A stretch of DNA of 64,000 nucleotides from Verrucomicrobiota bacterium. Lineage in GTDB: Bacteria > Verrucomicrobiota > Verrucomicrobiia > Opitutales > Intestinicryptomonadaceae. Positions 24,999 to 33,678 of the stretch are shown here, in pieces; within the stretch, counting starts at the first letter, position 1; every line of letters starts with the position of its first letter. The stretch spans positions 1-64,000 of the forward strand of contig JAEXGH010000004.1 in the NCBI GenBank assembly GCA_023450935.1. Direction: 5' to 3'. Under the pieces are notes generated by a model, which was not told where the DNA came from, ran no database searches, and saw only the letters and a list, made by a program, of their open reading frames with translations. Made by a program: the position numbers and the translations under genes.

Positions 24999-26528
24999 AT
25001 GAAAAATTCCGGCGGAATACTTCTGGGTATAGACTTCGGCACGGGCGGCTGCAAGGTTGTGGCGGTTTCGGCTTCCGACGGCGCGGTCGTCTCGGAGGCG
25101 TCGGTCGAATACGCTACCGAGTTTGCGCGCCCGGGTTGGTCGGAACAGAATCCCGACGACTGGTATGCGGCAATGCGTTCGGCTGTCTCGCGGCTGGCGC
25201 AAAAGGGCGTCGATTTGGGGAGCGTAATTTCGCTCGCCTTCGACGGTTCCACGCACAACGCCGTTTTGCTCGACGCCCAGATGAAGCCCGTCCGCAAAAC
25301 CATAATGTGGACCGACCAGCGCAGCGTCGCGGAATGCGAATTTCTGCGCGAAAACTTCGCCGACGAAATTTTCGAAACCGCCTATCAAATGCCGACGCCC
25401 ACTTGGACGCTTCCTCAAATGATGTGGCTTAAACGCAACGAACCGGACGTTTTGGCGAAAACGCGCCGCGTGCTTTTCGTGAAAGACTATGTGCGCTATC
25501 TCGTCACGGGAGTTGCCGCAACCGACTACATCGAGGCGCAGGGAACGCTGTTTTTCGACATGCGCAAAATGCGCTGGAGCGAAAGCCTTGTCGGGCTTTC
25601 GGGGCTTGATATGGCGTCGCTTCCCGACATTGTCCGACCTACCGACATAGTCGGGCATATTACGGCGCAGGCGGCTTCGGAGCTGGGAATTCCCGAGGGC
25701 GTTGTCGTCGTATGCGGCACGAGCGACTCCGCCGTTGAGGACTACGGCGCGGGCGCGGTGGAGGTCGGAGACTGCATAATAAAACTTGCAACAGCGGGCA
25801 ACGTAAACGTCATGACAGCCGCGCCGCACAAGTCGGCAGCAACGCTCACATACTCGCATGTAGTGGACGGAATGTGGTATTCGGTGGCGGCAACAAACGC
25901 CGCCGCCCTGTGTTTGCGCTGGTTTAGGGACGCCTTTTGCGCGGAGGAAAAACTCGAGGCAGCCCGCAGCGGCTCGCGCGTTTTCGCCCTTATCGACGCC
26001 CTTGCGGAAAAGTCGGGCGCGGGCGCGAACGGCGTAATGTTCCATCCATACCTGCAGGGCGAACGCTCTCCGTATTGGGATTCAAGCTTGCGCTCCAGTT
26101 TCACTGGCGTTTCAATCTCGTCCACCAAGGGCGATTTTGTCCGCGCTTTGATGGAGGGCGTGGCGTTTTCGCTGAAAGACTGCTACGGGGCAATCAGCCA
26201 AATGGGGCTTGACGTGCGCAGGATATTTTTAATAGGCGGCGGCGCGAAGGGCGCGCTTTGGAGTTCGATTGTCGCGAACGTCTTCGACATCGAGGCGGCA
26301 GTGCCCGCTCCCGCCGACGCCTCATACGGAAGCGCATTGCTCGCGGGCGTGGGCGTGGGCGTTTTTTCTTCGCCTAAAGACGCCGTTAAAAAGTGCCTGA
26401 AGTTTGACAGAACCGTCAGTCCCGACGCCGAAACGGCGGCGCTTTATTCCGCCCTCTTCGAGAAATACAAAGCCGTCCACGACGCCCTTGCGCCGATTTA
26501 TAAAAACAGTAATTTCCAAAAAAAATAA
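24999..26528 (+). CDS. FGGY-family carbohydrate kinase (xylulokinase-like)
   Basis: 509 residues with the two-domain actin-like fold: GIDFGTGGCKVVAV (phosphate-binding loop, residues about 10-23), WSEQNPDDW, LAFDGSTHNAVLLD, IMWTDQRS, a VVVCGTSDSAVEDYGAG segment and the C-terminal adenosine motif LIGGGAKGALWSSIVANVF. Family members phosphorylate ketoses or polyols such as xylulose, ribulose, fuculose or glycerol. It is the second kinase in this run, besides PfkB, which implies either two substrates or two phosphorylation steps. It is translationally packed against iolB. Confidence 0.87.
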   Translation: MKNSGGILLGIDFGTGGCKVVAVSASDGAVVSEASVEYATEFARPGWSEQNPDDWYAAMRSAVSRLAQKGVDLGSVISLAFDGSTHNAVLLDAQMKPVRKTIMWTDQRSVAECEFLRENFADEIFETAYQMPTPTWTLPQMMWLKRNEPDVLAKTRRVLFVKDYVRYLVTGVAATDYIEAQGTLFFDMRKMRWSESLVGLSGLDMASLPDIVRPTDIVGHITAQAASELGIPEGVVVVCGTSDSAVEDYGAGAVEVGDCIIKLATAGNVNVMTAAPHKSAATLTYSHVVDGMWYSVAATNAAALCLRWFRDAFCAEEKLEAARSGSRVFALIDALAEKSGAGANGVMFHPYLQGERSPYWDSSLRSSFTGVSISSTKGDFVRALMEGVAFSLKDCYGAISQMGLDVRRIFLIGGGAKGALWSSIVANVFDIEAAVPAPADASYGSALLAGVGVGVFSSPKDAVKKCLKFDRTVSPDAETAALYSALFEKYKAVHDALAPIYKNSNFQKK

Positions 26529-26544
26529 ACAGGAGAAAAAGCAA

Positions 26545-27990
26545 ATGTTTGTTTCAAAAGACAACTATATGTTCGAAATGATAAAGACGGAACTCGCCGA
26601 CGCGGTCGGCAAGGACTACGTCAACACGGGAGATTCCGACAAGTTCGGGCACTCCATCGATTACTACTGGATTCCCGAAATGTGGCACGACCGCGGCATG
26701 CCCACGCCCAAGCCCGATTTCGTAGTCCACCCCGGAAGCGCGGAGGAAGTGGCCAAGGTTATGAAAATAGCCAACCAATACCGCATTCCCGTCGTAACGT
26801 GGGGCGGCGGTTCGGGTTCGCAGGGCGGCGCGCTGCCGATTGCCGGCGGAATAATTCTCGACACAAAGAGAATGAACAAGGTTTTGAACATCGACGAAGA
26901 ATCGCTCACAGTTACCGCCGAAACGGGCATAATTACGCGCCATCTCGAATGGGCGGTCAACAAGAAAGGCTACTCGACAATGCACCTGCCCGCCTCCATT
27001 GCGTGCTCGACAATAGGCGGATTTCTGGCGCACAGGGGCACGGGCGTGCTCTCCACGAAATGGGGCAAGATAGAGGATATGGTAATGAGCCTTGAAGTAG
27101 TTACCCCCACGGGCGAAATCATCAAAACGCTGCCCATTCCGCGCCATGCGTCGGGTCCCGATTTGACGATGATGTTCCTCGGCAGCGAAGGCACGCTCGG
27201 GGTAATCACGAAGGTTACGCTGAAAATCCACCCCAAGCCTGAAGAACGGCAATTCCGCGCGTATTTGTTCAAGGACTTCCATACCGCAATGAGCGCGGGT
27301 GCCGACTTAATGCGCAGCCGCCTGCGTCCGTGTGCCGTCCGCCTCTACGACGAAACCGAAACGCTTACGCACGTCAAAAAAGTTTTTGGCATAGACATCG
27401 GCTCGGGCGCGTATTTGGTTTTCGGCTTCGACGGCAACAAGGACATTGTCGAGCTGCAGATGAAGCACGCGCGCGAAATAATGGAGAACAAATACAAGGG
27501 CACCGACCTCGGCAGCAAGGGCGGGGACTTGTGGTGGAAAAACAAATACAAATTCTTCTACCCGGGCTATATGTTCCACCTGCCGCAGGCGTTCGGCACG
27601 CTCGATACCGTCGCCGATTTTGCGCACATAGAAAAGGTCTATTGGGCGATGAAAAAAGTCGTCAACGAAAAATTCCCGCAGGCGCGGTTTATCGGACACT
27701 TCTCGCACTGGTATGAATGGGGCTGCATGCTCTACGCGCGCTTCATCTTCGAGGGCAAAGACGTCCCGCAAGACCCGCGCGAAGCCGCCGCCCTCTACAA
27801 CGCCGTCTGGGACGCCGCCATCAGGGAGGCAATCAAAAACGGCGGCGTAATCAACGAACACCACGGCGTTGGCTTGAAGCTCGGCAGGTATATGAAAGAC
27901 CTCTACGGCAACGCCTTCCCGATTCTCGAAGGCATCAAGAAAACCCTCGACCCCAACCACATTATGAACCCCGGAAAAATGGGTCTGTAG
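26545..27990 (+). CDS. FAD-linked oxidoreductase (GlcD / alkyl-DHAP-synthase-like)
   Basis: 481 residues from the ATG at 26545, which has an AGGAGA site; an upstream in-frame extension lies inside the kinase gene. The PCMH-type FAD domain shows VVTWGGGSGSQGG (87-95 region) and GTLGVITKV. The C-terminal part has EHHGVGLKLGRYM and DPNHIMNPGKMGL, as in glycolate oxidase GlcD, D-lactate dehydrogenase and alkyl-DHAP synthase. It probably oxidises a 2-hydroxy acid and passes electrons to the Fe-S protein encoded 18 bp downstream. The segment RFIGHFSHWYEWGCMLYARF resembles the alkyl-DHAP-synthase-like branch. Confidence 0.82.
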   Translation: MFVSKDNYMFEMIKTELADAVGKDYVNTGDSDKFGHSIDYYWIPEMWHDRGMPTPKPDFVVHPGSAEEVAKVMKIANQYRIPVVTWGGGSGSQGGALPIAGGIILDTKRMNKVLNIDEESLTVTAETGIITRHLEWAVNKKGYSTMHLPASIACSTIGGFLAHRGTGVLSTKWGKIEDMVMSLEVVTPTGEIIKTLPIPRHASGPDLTMMFLGSEGTLGVITKVTLKIHPKPEERQFRAYLFKDFHTAMSAGADLMRSRLRPCAVRLYDETETLTHVKKVFGIDIGSGAYLVFGFDGNKDIVELQMKHAREIMENKYKGTDLGSKGGDLWWKNKYKFFYPGYMFHLPQAFGTLDTVADFAHIEKVYWAMKKVVNEKFPQARFIGHFSHWYEWGCMLYARFIFEGKDVPQDPREAAALYNAVWDAAIREAIKNGGVINEHHGVGLKLGRYMKDLYGNAFPILEGIKKTLDPNHIMNPGKMGL

Positions 27991-28008
27991 TAAGGAGGAA
28001 ACTTAAAA

Positions 28009-29091
28009 ATGAATATCGACATATTTGAAGAAGACATCAAAAAGTGCCGCTTTTGCTTTATGTGCCGCCACCTTTCAGGCGTCGGCAACGTGACCTTCCG
28101 CGAAGCCGACACTCCGCGCGTGCGCAGCTCGATGGTTTGGGGCGTTATGCTCGACAACTCGAAACTGGCAAACGCCGACTTTATCGACACAATCTATTCG
28201 TCCGACCTGTCTTCGGCGTGCCGCTACCACTGCGTCAACAAGTGGAACGAAAACGGAATAGTCCTCGCCGCGCGCCGCGACATCGTAGAGGCGGGGCTTG
28301 CCCCGAAGGAGGTTGCAAAGCTTGCAAAGAAGCTTGCCGCCGAGGAGGCGGCACCCAAGATTTCGGGTTCGGCTGAAGTCATCTACTATATTGACGACGA
28401 CACCGCCGCCCTTGCTTCGGAGGCAAAGGCGTTCGACAAAATCGCCAAGAAAGCAAAGGTTAAATACGCAACGGCAACGGGCGGAAATTGCGGCAAGGCG
28501 TTGAAGGTTCTCGGCTACGCCGCCGAGGCGAAAGCGGCTACCGAGAAGTTTGTTGACGCGCTCAACAAGTCGGGCGCGAAGAAGGTCGTTGTTTCAAGCC
28601 CGTTCGTCTACGACGCGCTGGTAAACGACGCCGCCGAATACGGACTAAAGCTTTCCGCAAAGGTAATGCACGCAAGCGAGTTTATAGCCTCGCTCAAGCT
28701 CAAGTTCGCAAAGAAGGCGGGCGCGCTCTACTATCTGGAAAGCGACTACCTCAAAAACTACAACGACAACCTCAAGTTCCCGCGCGCGCTGCTTGCCCAG
28801 CTTAAGGCCGAAAGCCCCGCGGGCTGGACTACCGACATTCTCGACGAGCCCGTTGACTTTATGTTCGGTACCAACAACGAGGAATCCTACACTTGCGGCG
28901 AAGGCGCGGTAGTGCTCAACGTTATCCGCCCCGAGATTGTCAAGAAGATGGCCAAGTATGTGGAGGCGCGCGCAAACGATCCCAAAAAGGACGTTATAGC
29001 GGTGGCTTCTCCGTATACAAAAATCCAACTGTCCAAGAACACGAAGCTGAAGGTTTCCACACTCACGGAAATCGCCGCCGAGTGTCTGTAG
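28009..29091 (+). CDS. Iron-sulfur protein, GlcF/GlpC-like in outline
   Basis: 360 residues. The N-terminus has CRFCFMC (Cys13, Cys16, Cys19), a 4Fe-4S motif, and a second short CRYHC (Cys71, Cys75) that looks like a degenerate second cluster site. The rest, about 270 residues, is Lys/Ala-rich alternating helix and strand without the usual CCG cysteine domains, so it is a divergent member. It has an AAGGAGG site and lies between the FAD oxidase and the aldolase. It is probably the electron-transfer partner of the oxidase. The family assignment is by motif and neighbourhood only. Confidence 0.6.
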   Translation: MNIDIFEEDIKKCRFCFMCRHLSGVGNVTFREADTPRVRSSMVWGVMLDNSKLANADFIDTIYSSDLSSACRYHCVNKWNENGIVLAARRDIVEAGLAPKEVAKLAKKLAAEEAAPKISGSAEVIYYIDDDTAALASEAKAFDKIAKKAKVKYATATGGNCGKALKVLGYAAEAKAATEKFVDALNKSGAKKVVVSSPFVYDALVNDAAEYGLKLSAKVMHASEFIASLKLKFAKKAGALYYLESDYLKNYNDNLKFPRALLAQLKAESPAGWTTDILDEPVDFMFGTNNEESYTCGEGAVVLNVIRPEIVKKMAKYVEARANDPKKDVIAVASPYTKIQLSKNTKLKVSTLTEIAAECL

Positions 29092-29100
29092 GGAGGTTCA

Positions 29101-29928
29101 ATGGCTCTTGTAACACTCAACGAAATACTGCCCGAAGCGCGCAAACAAAAGCGCGCCGTGGCGGCGTTCAACGTGGCAAACTACGAATGCGCGCTTGCGG
29201 TAATCCGCGCGGCGGAAGCCGAAAAGTTGCCCGTGATTGTCCAGATTTTCCAGCGTCTGTTCCGCTCCGAAAAGGGGGCGGACTTGGCGGGCACGCTTCT
29301 GCGCTTGGCGCACAGGTGTTCGCAGCCCGTTGTCGTGCACCTCGACCACGGCGCGGAGGCTTGGCAGATTCGCGACGCCCTTTCGGCGGGGCTTACGTCG
29401 GTTATGCTCGACGGCTCAAAGCTCCCGTATGACGAAAACGTAGCACTCACTTCGTATGCGGCTTCATACGCGCACCGCGTTGGCGCAAGCTGCGAGGGCG
29501 AAATCGGGCACGTAGCCATGGGCGACGAAAACGCAATCACGACTGTCGAAGACGCCGTCCGCTTCTACAACGACACCAAAGTAGACGCTCTCGCCGTTTC
29601 GGTAGGGACAGTCCACGGCTTCTACAAGTCGGCTCCGCACATCGAAGTGCAGCGTTGCCGAGACATCGCCGACGCTCTCGGCGGCGTTCCGCTTGTTCTG
29701 CACGGCGGTTCGGGCACGCCGCCGCACGAAATCCGCGCGCTTGTCGAAAACGGAATTTCCAAAATAAATATTGCAACGGAGTTTATGGACACGTTCCTGA
29801 AGTCGGTAAAAAAACAGATGGACATTCTCGACGGCGGCTTCAAGGCGGTCGATTTGTTCATGGACCCCGTAATCGACGACTGCACCGCGCACGCCGCGCG
29901 CCTGTTGCGGTTCTTCGCGGGAAAATAG
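29101..29928 (+). CDS. Class II (zinc) ketose-bisphosphate-type aldolase
   Basis: 275 residues of the FbaA/GatY/KbaY/IolJ family. Zinc ligands are visible: His83 in HLDHG, His172 in SVGTVHG and His201 in VLHGGSG; Asp82 is the catalytic acid and EGEIG (around 132-136) and NIATE complete the site. It should split a phosphorylated ketose or keto-acid into DHAP and an aldehyde. It is the last gene of the catabolic run, has a GGGAGG site and is followed by a terminator. Whether its substrate is made by the PfkB or the FGGY kinase is not clear. Confidence 0.87.
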   Translation: MALVTLNEILPEARKQKRAVAAFNVANYECALAVIRAAEAEKLPVIVQIFQRLFRSEKGADLAGTLLRLAHRCSQPVVVHLDHGAEAWQIRDALSAGLTSVMLDGSKLPYDENVALTSYAASYAHRVGASCEGEIGHVAMGDENAITTVEDAVRFYNDTKVDALAVSVGTVHGFYKSAPHIEVQRCRDIADALGGVPLVLHGGSGTPPHEIRALVENGISKINIATEFMDTFLKSVKKQMDILDGGFKAVDLFMDPVIDDCTAHAARLLRFFAGK

Positions 29929-29943
29929 CTTTACGCGTATCCG

Positions 29944-29967
29944 AAGCCGCCTTTGCGGCTTTGTTTG
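29944..29967 (+). terminator. Terminator of the catabolic run
   Basis: AAGCCGC, CTTT loop, GCGGCTT, then TTGTTTG; 16 bp after the aldolase stop. Confidence 0.7.
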
Positions 29968-29975
29968 TCATTGTG

Positions 29976-30005
29976 GTGCGGCGGATTTTCCCGTTTCCGC
30001 CGCAC
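29976..30005 (+). other. Strong hairpin ahead of the GH35 gene
   Basis: Perfect 10-bp stem GTGCGGCGGA/TCCGCCGCAC around a 10-nt loop, 50 bp before the GH35 start. Without a clear T-run it may be a backup terminator or a leader structure. Confidence 0.45.
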
Positions 30006-30054
30006 TGTCTTGCAGAGGCTTGTCCATCTTTTAGTCCAGAATTCAATAATAATT

Positions 30055-31920
30055 ATGAAGAGATTACTATGCATTCTGTCGGCTTTGGTTTTACCGATGT
30101 GCTTTTGTTCGGCGTCCGGTTCCCAGAAAGTGTCGGCGCAGGTTAATCCGAAGGGGCTGTTTGTGGGCGGCAAACCCGTCCATATTCTCGCTGGCGAAGT
30201 CCACTATTTCAGGGTCATGCCCGAACAGTGGCGCGACCGCCTCGAGAAACTCCGCGCGTGCGGCTTGAATACCGTTTCAACCTACTGCCCGTGGAACGCG
30301 CACGAGCCGCGCGAGGGCGAATTCAACTTCGAAGGCCGCTACGATTTGGCGGCTTTCCTGAAGCTTTGCAAGGAGATGGGATTGTATGTGATGGTTCGCC
30401 CAGGTCCGTATATTTGCTCGGAATGGGACTTCGGCGGGCTTCCAGCATGGCTTCTGACAAAGGACAATATGGTTTTGCGCAGCTCCAACAAGGCGTTTTT
30501 GGACGCGTATACGGGCTACTTCAAGCGCGTAATGAAAGAGACCGAACCATATTTCTGCAACAACGGCGGAACTGTAATAGCCATTCAGATTGAAAACGGA
30601 TACGCTTCATACGGCAACGAAATGAAGTATCTCGAATTTCTCAGGGACGGCGTTAAAAAGACGGGTTTCGACGGCATAATCTACACCGCCGACGGCGATT
30701 CCGACGTGCGCATAAACGCGGAGAATCCCGAGGGAGTCTGGCGCACTTTGATGATTGGATACGATTTGGAAAAAGGCGTCAAGGTTATGGAAAAAGTCCA
30801 GCCGAATATGCCGCAGATGATAAGCGAATGGTGGGTCGGGCAGGGACTTCTGCTCGGCAAGCCGATGCGCGTGCGCCCGTATGAAAAGATGGCGAAGGAA
30901 CTTGACGCCGTTCTTGCGCGCGGCGTGCATGTGAGCTGCTACATGTTCCACGGCGGAACGAATTTCGGTCTGACAAACGGCGCCTTGCGCGACGTTCCCG
31001 CGTCGAAGAAATACACGCCGTTTATTTCAAGCTACGACGTAGACGCAATGCTTACCGAGGCGGGAGACCCAACGCCCAAGTATTTCGCCTTCCGCGAAGT
31101 CTTTTTGAAATACAATCCCGACGCCAAAAAATACGCAGTTCCGCCCGCCACCAAAAAGGCGTCATACGGGAAGATAGAATTTACGGAAATTGCGCCGATG
31201 TCGGAAAATCTCGACGCGCTCACAGTAAAACGGCACAAGGGAGAAAAAATGCTCGCTATGGAGCAACTGGGGCAGTATTACGGTTTTGTGGCGTATGAAA
31301 GCAGAATGCGCCCGCAGTCGTTCCCCGTTCCCGTGGAGTTGCGCGGAATAAGGGACAGGGCGTTCGTGTTCCTCGACGGCGAGTTGAAGGCGGTCTTCGA
31401 CCAGAACACGGAAAATCCCTCAGTTGTTTTGGACATTCCCGCTTCGGGTGCGGACTTGCTGATTTTGGCCGAAAGCATGGGGCGCGTGAATTTCGGGCTT
31501 ACCATCGAAGACAATCTCAAGGGCATTACGGGGGGCGTTGTTCTCAACAAACAGCAGTTCCAGAACGACTGGCTGACGCGCTCGATGCCGCTGGAATCGC
31601 TTTCAAAGCTCAAGTGGCGGAAAATCGGCGGCGGCGAAAAATACCCCGCGTTCTTGCGCGGAAAATTCAAGGTTGACGACGTAGCCGATACGTTCCTTTC
31701 GTTCGAAAAGGGCACGCGCGGCTACTGTTGGATAAACGGCAAACTGCTCGGCAGATACGACAACACTTCGCCGTTTCTTTCGACATTTGTGCCGGCGCAA
31801 TGGCTGAAAAAAGGCGAAAATACTTTGGAGATTTTGGAGTTTTCGGGCATGTCGGAATTCCGCGCTGACTCCGAAACAACGCGCGTTAAAAACGTCGGGG
31901 GCAGACGCGTTGTGGAATAA
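30055..31920 (+). CDS. Secreted GH35 (beta-galactosidase) family protein with altered acid/base site
   Basis: 621 residues from the ATG at 30055, opening with a signal peptide. The TIM barrel has GEVHYFRVMPEQWRDRL, YCPWNAHEP, VRPGPYICSEWDFGG and FHGGTNFG, all typical of GH35, with C-terminal beta domains. The nucleophile Glu258 is present in MISEWW. The acid/base position, normally the second Glu of IENEYG, reads IENGYA, with Gly at residue 182 (GGA at 30598-30600). The protein may therefore be inactive, use another acid, or reflect a one-base error. It follows the catabolic run but has its own leader. Confidence 0.85.
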   Translation: MKRLLCILSALVLPMCFCSASGSQKVSAQVNPKGLFVGGKPVHILAGEVHYFRVMPEQWRDRLEKLRACGLNTVSTYCPWNAHEPREGEFNFEGRYDLAAFLKLCKEMGLYVMVRPGPYICSEWDFGGLPAWLLTKDNMVLRSSNKAFLDAYTGYFKRVMKETEPYFCNNGGTVIAIQIENGYASYGNEMKYLEFLRDGVKKTGFDGIIYTADGDSDVRINAENPEGVWRTLMIGYDLEKGVKVMEKVQPNMPQMISEWWVGQGLLLGKPMRVRPYEKMAKELDAVLARGVHVSCYMFHGGTNFGLTNGALRDVPASKKYTPFISSYDVDAMLTEAGDPTPKYFAFREVFLKYNPDAKKYAVPPATKKASYGKIEFTEIAPMSENLDALTVKRHKGEKMLAMEQLGQYYGFVAYESRMRPQSFPVPVELRGIRDRAFVFLDGELKAVFDQNTENPSVVLDIPASGADLLILAESMGRVNFGLTIEDNLKGITGGVVLNKQQFQNDWLTRSMPLESLSKLKWRKIGGGEKYPAFLRGKFKVDDVADTFLSFEKGTRGYCWINGKLLGRYDNTSPFLSTFVPAQWLKKGENTLEILEFSGMSEFRADSETTRVKNVGGRRVVE

Positions 31921-31936
31921 TTTTTGCGTGTAGTGC

Positions 31937-31970
31937 GCGGTGTCGGGACTGCTTTCGACACCGCTTTTTT
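31937..31970 (+). terminator. Terminator of the GH35 gene
   Basis: GCGGTGTCG arm, CGACACCGC arm and six T; 16 bp past the stop. Confidence 0.9.
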
Positions 31971-32151
31971 ATTGTCCGCAAATCCCGAAAGCGCGCCCTA
32001 GGAGAGTCGTCTTTTGCGCCGCCGAAATATTCGCGCGGTTTTCGTCCGCGCCGAGCGAAAGGGCTTGACAACGTCCGCGCATTTTTGAGATTCTCAGAGG
32101 GTTATAAGTGCGGAAAAATCCGCGCGTCAATCGCAGCAGGAGGCATTATCT

Positions 32152-32883
32152 ATGAGCGAAAACACCGTAGTGTGTATGAAATGGGGAACCAAATACGGAG
32201 CCGATTATGTAAACCGACTCTACAATATGTGCGCGCGCAACCTCACAATACCGTTTAAATTCGTCTGCTACACCGACAACGGCGGGGGAATGCTCGAACA
32301 AATAGACGTCCGCCCCCTTCCCGAAATGGACTTGCCCGCGGGGCCCGAGCGCGGCTGGCGCAAACTTTCGCTGTTCAAAAAGGACATAGACCTCTCGGGC
32401 AGGATTCTCTTCCTCGACCTCGACACGGTAATTGTCCGCAATATAGACGACTATTTCACGCTCGACGGCGACGTAATCTTAATCCGCCACTGGCGTCCGT
32501 CCAAAAAACACGGCATAGGCGAAACGGGCGTATACCGCTTCGACGCGGGCACGCATCCCGAACTCTACGACTATTTTATGTCGCACATGGACGAAGTTAA
32601 GGCGAATTTCCGCCACGAACAGGCATATGTTTGCGACGCGCTCTCGCGCCAAAACAAACTCTCGTTCTGGCCGAGCGAATGGATGCCCAGCTTCAAATAC
32701 GACTGTATGCGCCCGTGGATTCTCGGGCTTTTCCTCGAGCCGAAACTTCCCGAAAAGGCTAAAATGGTGGTATTCCACGGCAACCCAATGCCCGAAGACG
32801 CCCTCGCGGGAAAAATAAAGGGAATCAAAAAACTCTACCGCTTTGTAAAGCCTGCCAAATGGCTGGTTGACGCTTGGAGATAG
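32152..32883 (+). CDS. GT8-like glycosyltransferase
   Basis: 243 residues, no signal peptide. The N-terminus VVCMKWGTKYGADYVNRLYNM and the DxD motif in ILFLDLDTVIVRN (about residue 87-90) point to a nucleotide-diphospho-sugar transferase of the GT-A/GT8 type. FDAGTHPELYDYF and VVFHGNP (a metal-binding His-Gly as in glycogenin-like enzymes) support it. It probably adds a sugar to a surface glycan or lipid in the cytoplasm. AGGAGG lies about 10 bp before the ATG. It is followed at eight bases by a PIG-L deacetylase, a common pairing in surface polysaccharide assembly. Confidence 0.72.
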   Translation: MSENTVVCMKWGTKYGADYVNRLYNMCARNLTIPFKFVCYTDNGGGMLEQIDVRPLPEMDLPAGPERGWRKLSLFKKDIDLSGRILFLDLDTVIVRNIDDYFTLDGDVILIRHWRPSKKHGIGETGVYRFDAGTHPELYDYFMSHMDEVKANFRHEQAYVCDALSRQNKLSFWPSEWMPSFKYDCMRPWILGLFLEPKLPEKAKMVVFHGNPMPEDALAGKIKGIKKLYRFVKPAKWLVDAWR

Positions 32884-32891
32884 GAAACGGT

Positions 32892-33572
32892 ATGTCGAGA
32901 ATTCTTGTAATTGCCCCACACAACGACGACGAAACCCTCGGCGTAGGCGGAACAATGGCAAAGGCGGTAGCCGAAGGCGACGACGTTTTCGTTCTGACCT
33001 GCACTTCCATTGAAGACGGTCACCCGGTAATGAAGCCCAACAAGGCTGAAATACGCGCCGAAACTTTGGCGGCAATGGAAATCCTCGGGGTCAAGCCCGA
33101 AAACGTCCTTTTCCGCGACCTCCCGAACGTGCTCGTTCCCGACATTCCCGTCCACAATGTCAACAGGGTAGTCTACGACGCCGTAAAGGAAGTCCGCCCC
33201 GACATTCTCTACATTCCCTTCCTCTACGACCTCCACAAAGACCATCGCGACATCACCTACGCCGCGCAAGTGGCCGCCCGCACCGTTACGGATTTCGGCA
33301 GAAACATAAAGGAAGTCTACATGTATGAAACCCTCTCCGAAACCCACTGGAACATTGAGACTGCGGAGGGCGGTTTCCTCCCGAATGTCTACAACAACAT
33401 CACGGGCTTCTTGGAAAAGAAGTTGCAGGCGGTTCAGGCATACAAAAGCCAGCTTTTCCTTTCGCCCAATGCCCGTTCGGTTGAGGCGTTGCGCGCGCTG
33501 TCAATCTTCCGCGGCTCTATTGTAAATATGCCCGAGGCCGAAGCCTTTATGCTTGTGCGCAAACTTTCCTAA
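32892..33572 (+). CDS. PIG-L / LmbE-type N-deacetylase
   Basis: 226 residues from the ATG at 32892; a frame-extending ATG at 32874 lies inside the previous gene, and TAGGAAA precedes the chosen start. Zinc site: APHNDDE (residues 8-14) and HKDH (about 116-119), the two hallmarks of PIG-L deacetylases. These remove acetyl groups from N-acetyl-hexosamines attached to lipids, thiols or glycans. Coupled to the GT8-like gene, it probably modifies the same glycan. Confidence 0.87.
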   Translation: MSRILVIAPHNDDETLGVGGTMAKAVAEGDDVFVLTCTSIEDGHPVMKPNKAEIRAETLAAMEILGVKPENVLFRDLPNVLVPDIPVHNVNRVVYDAVKEVRPDILYIPFLYDLHKDHRDITYAAQVAARTVTDFGRNIKEVYMYETLSETHWNIETAEGGFLPNVYNNITGFLEKKLQAVQAYKSQLFLSPNARSVEALRALSIFRGSIVNMPEAEAFMLVRKLS

Positions 33573-33645
33573 TTTCCGCATTTACTGAAGCGGCGCGGCT
33601 TGCCTTAGAAAAGCCGCTTTACGGGCGGTTCGTTTTGTTTTAACG

Positions 33646-33678
33646 AAAAAGCGATTGGATATTCCCAATCGCCTTTTT
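33646..33678 (+). terminator. Terminator of the GT8/PIG-L pair
   Basis: A-run, GCGATTGG, loop, CCAATCGC, T-run. A weaker GCGGCTT/AAGCCGC hairpin lies just upstream at 33595-33617. The stem resembles the REP-like elements that follow directly. Confidence 0.85.

Noticed and set aside
24939..26045. 368-codon minus-strand frame
   Set aside because: Antisense to the FGGY kinase gene.
26404..26544. N-terminal extension of the FAD-linked oxidase inside the FGGY kinase gene
   Set aside because: The ATG at 26545 has a ribosome site and the family start; the extension overlaps the upstream gene by over 100 bases.
20593..29928. A complete inositol pathway
   Set aside because: IolB, an IolC-like kinase and an IolJ-like aldolase are present, but iolG, iolE and iolD are not, while an isomerase, FGGY kinase and oxidase pair are extra.
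20593..29928. A sulfoquinovose (sulfoglycolysis) operon
   Set aside because: Only the kinase motifs hint at this; no sulfoquinovosidase, SQ isomerase of the YihS type or sulfolactaldehyde enzyme is present.
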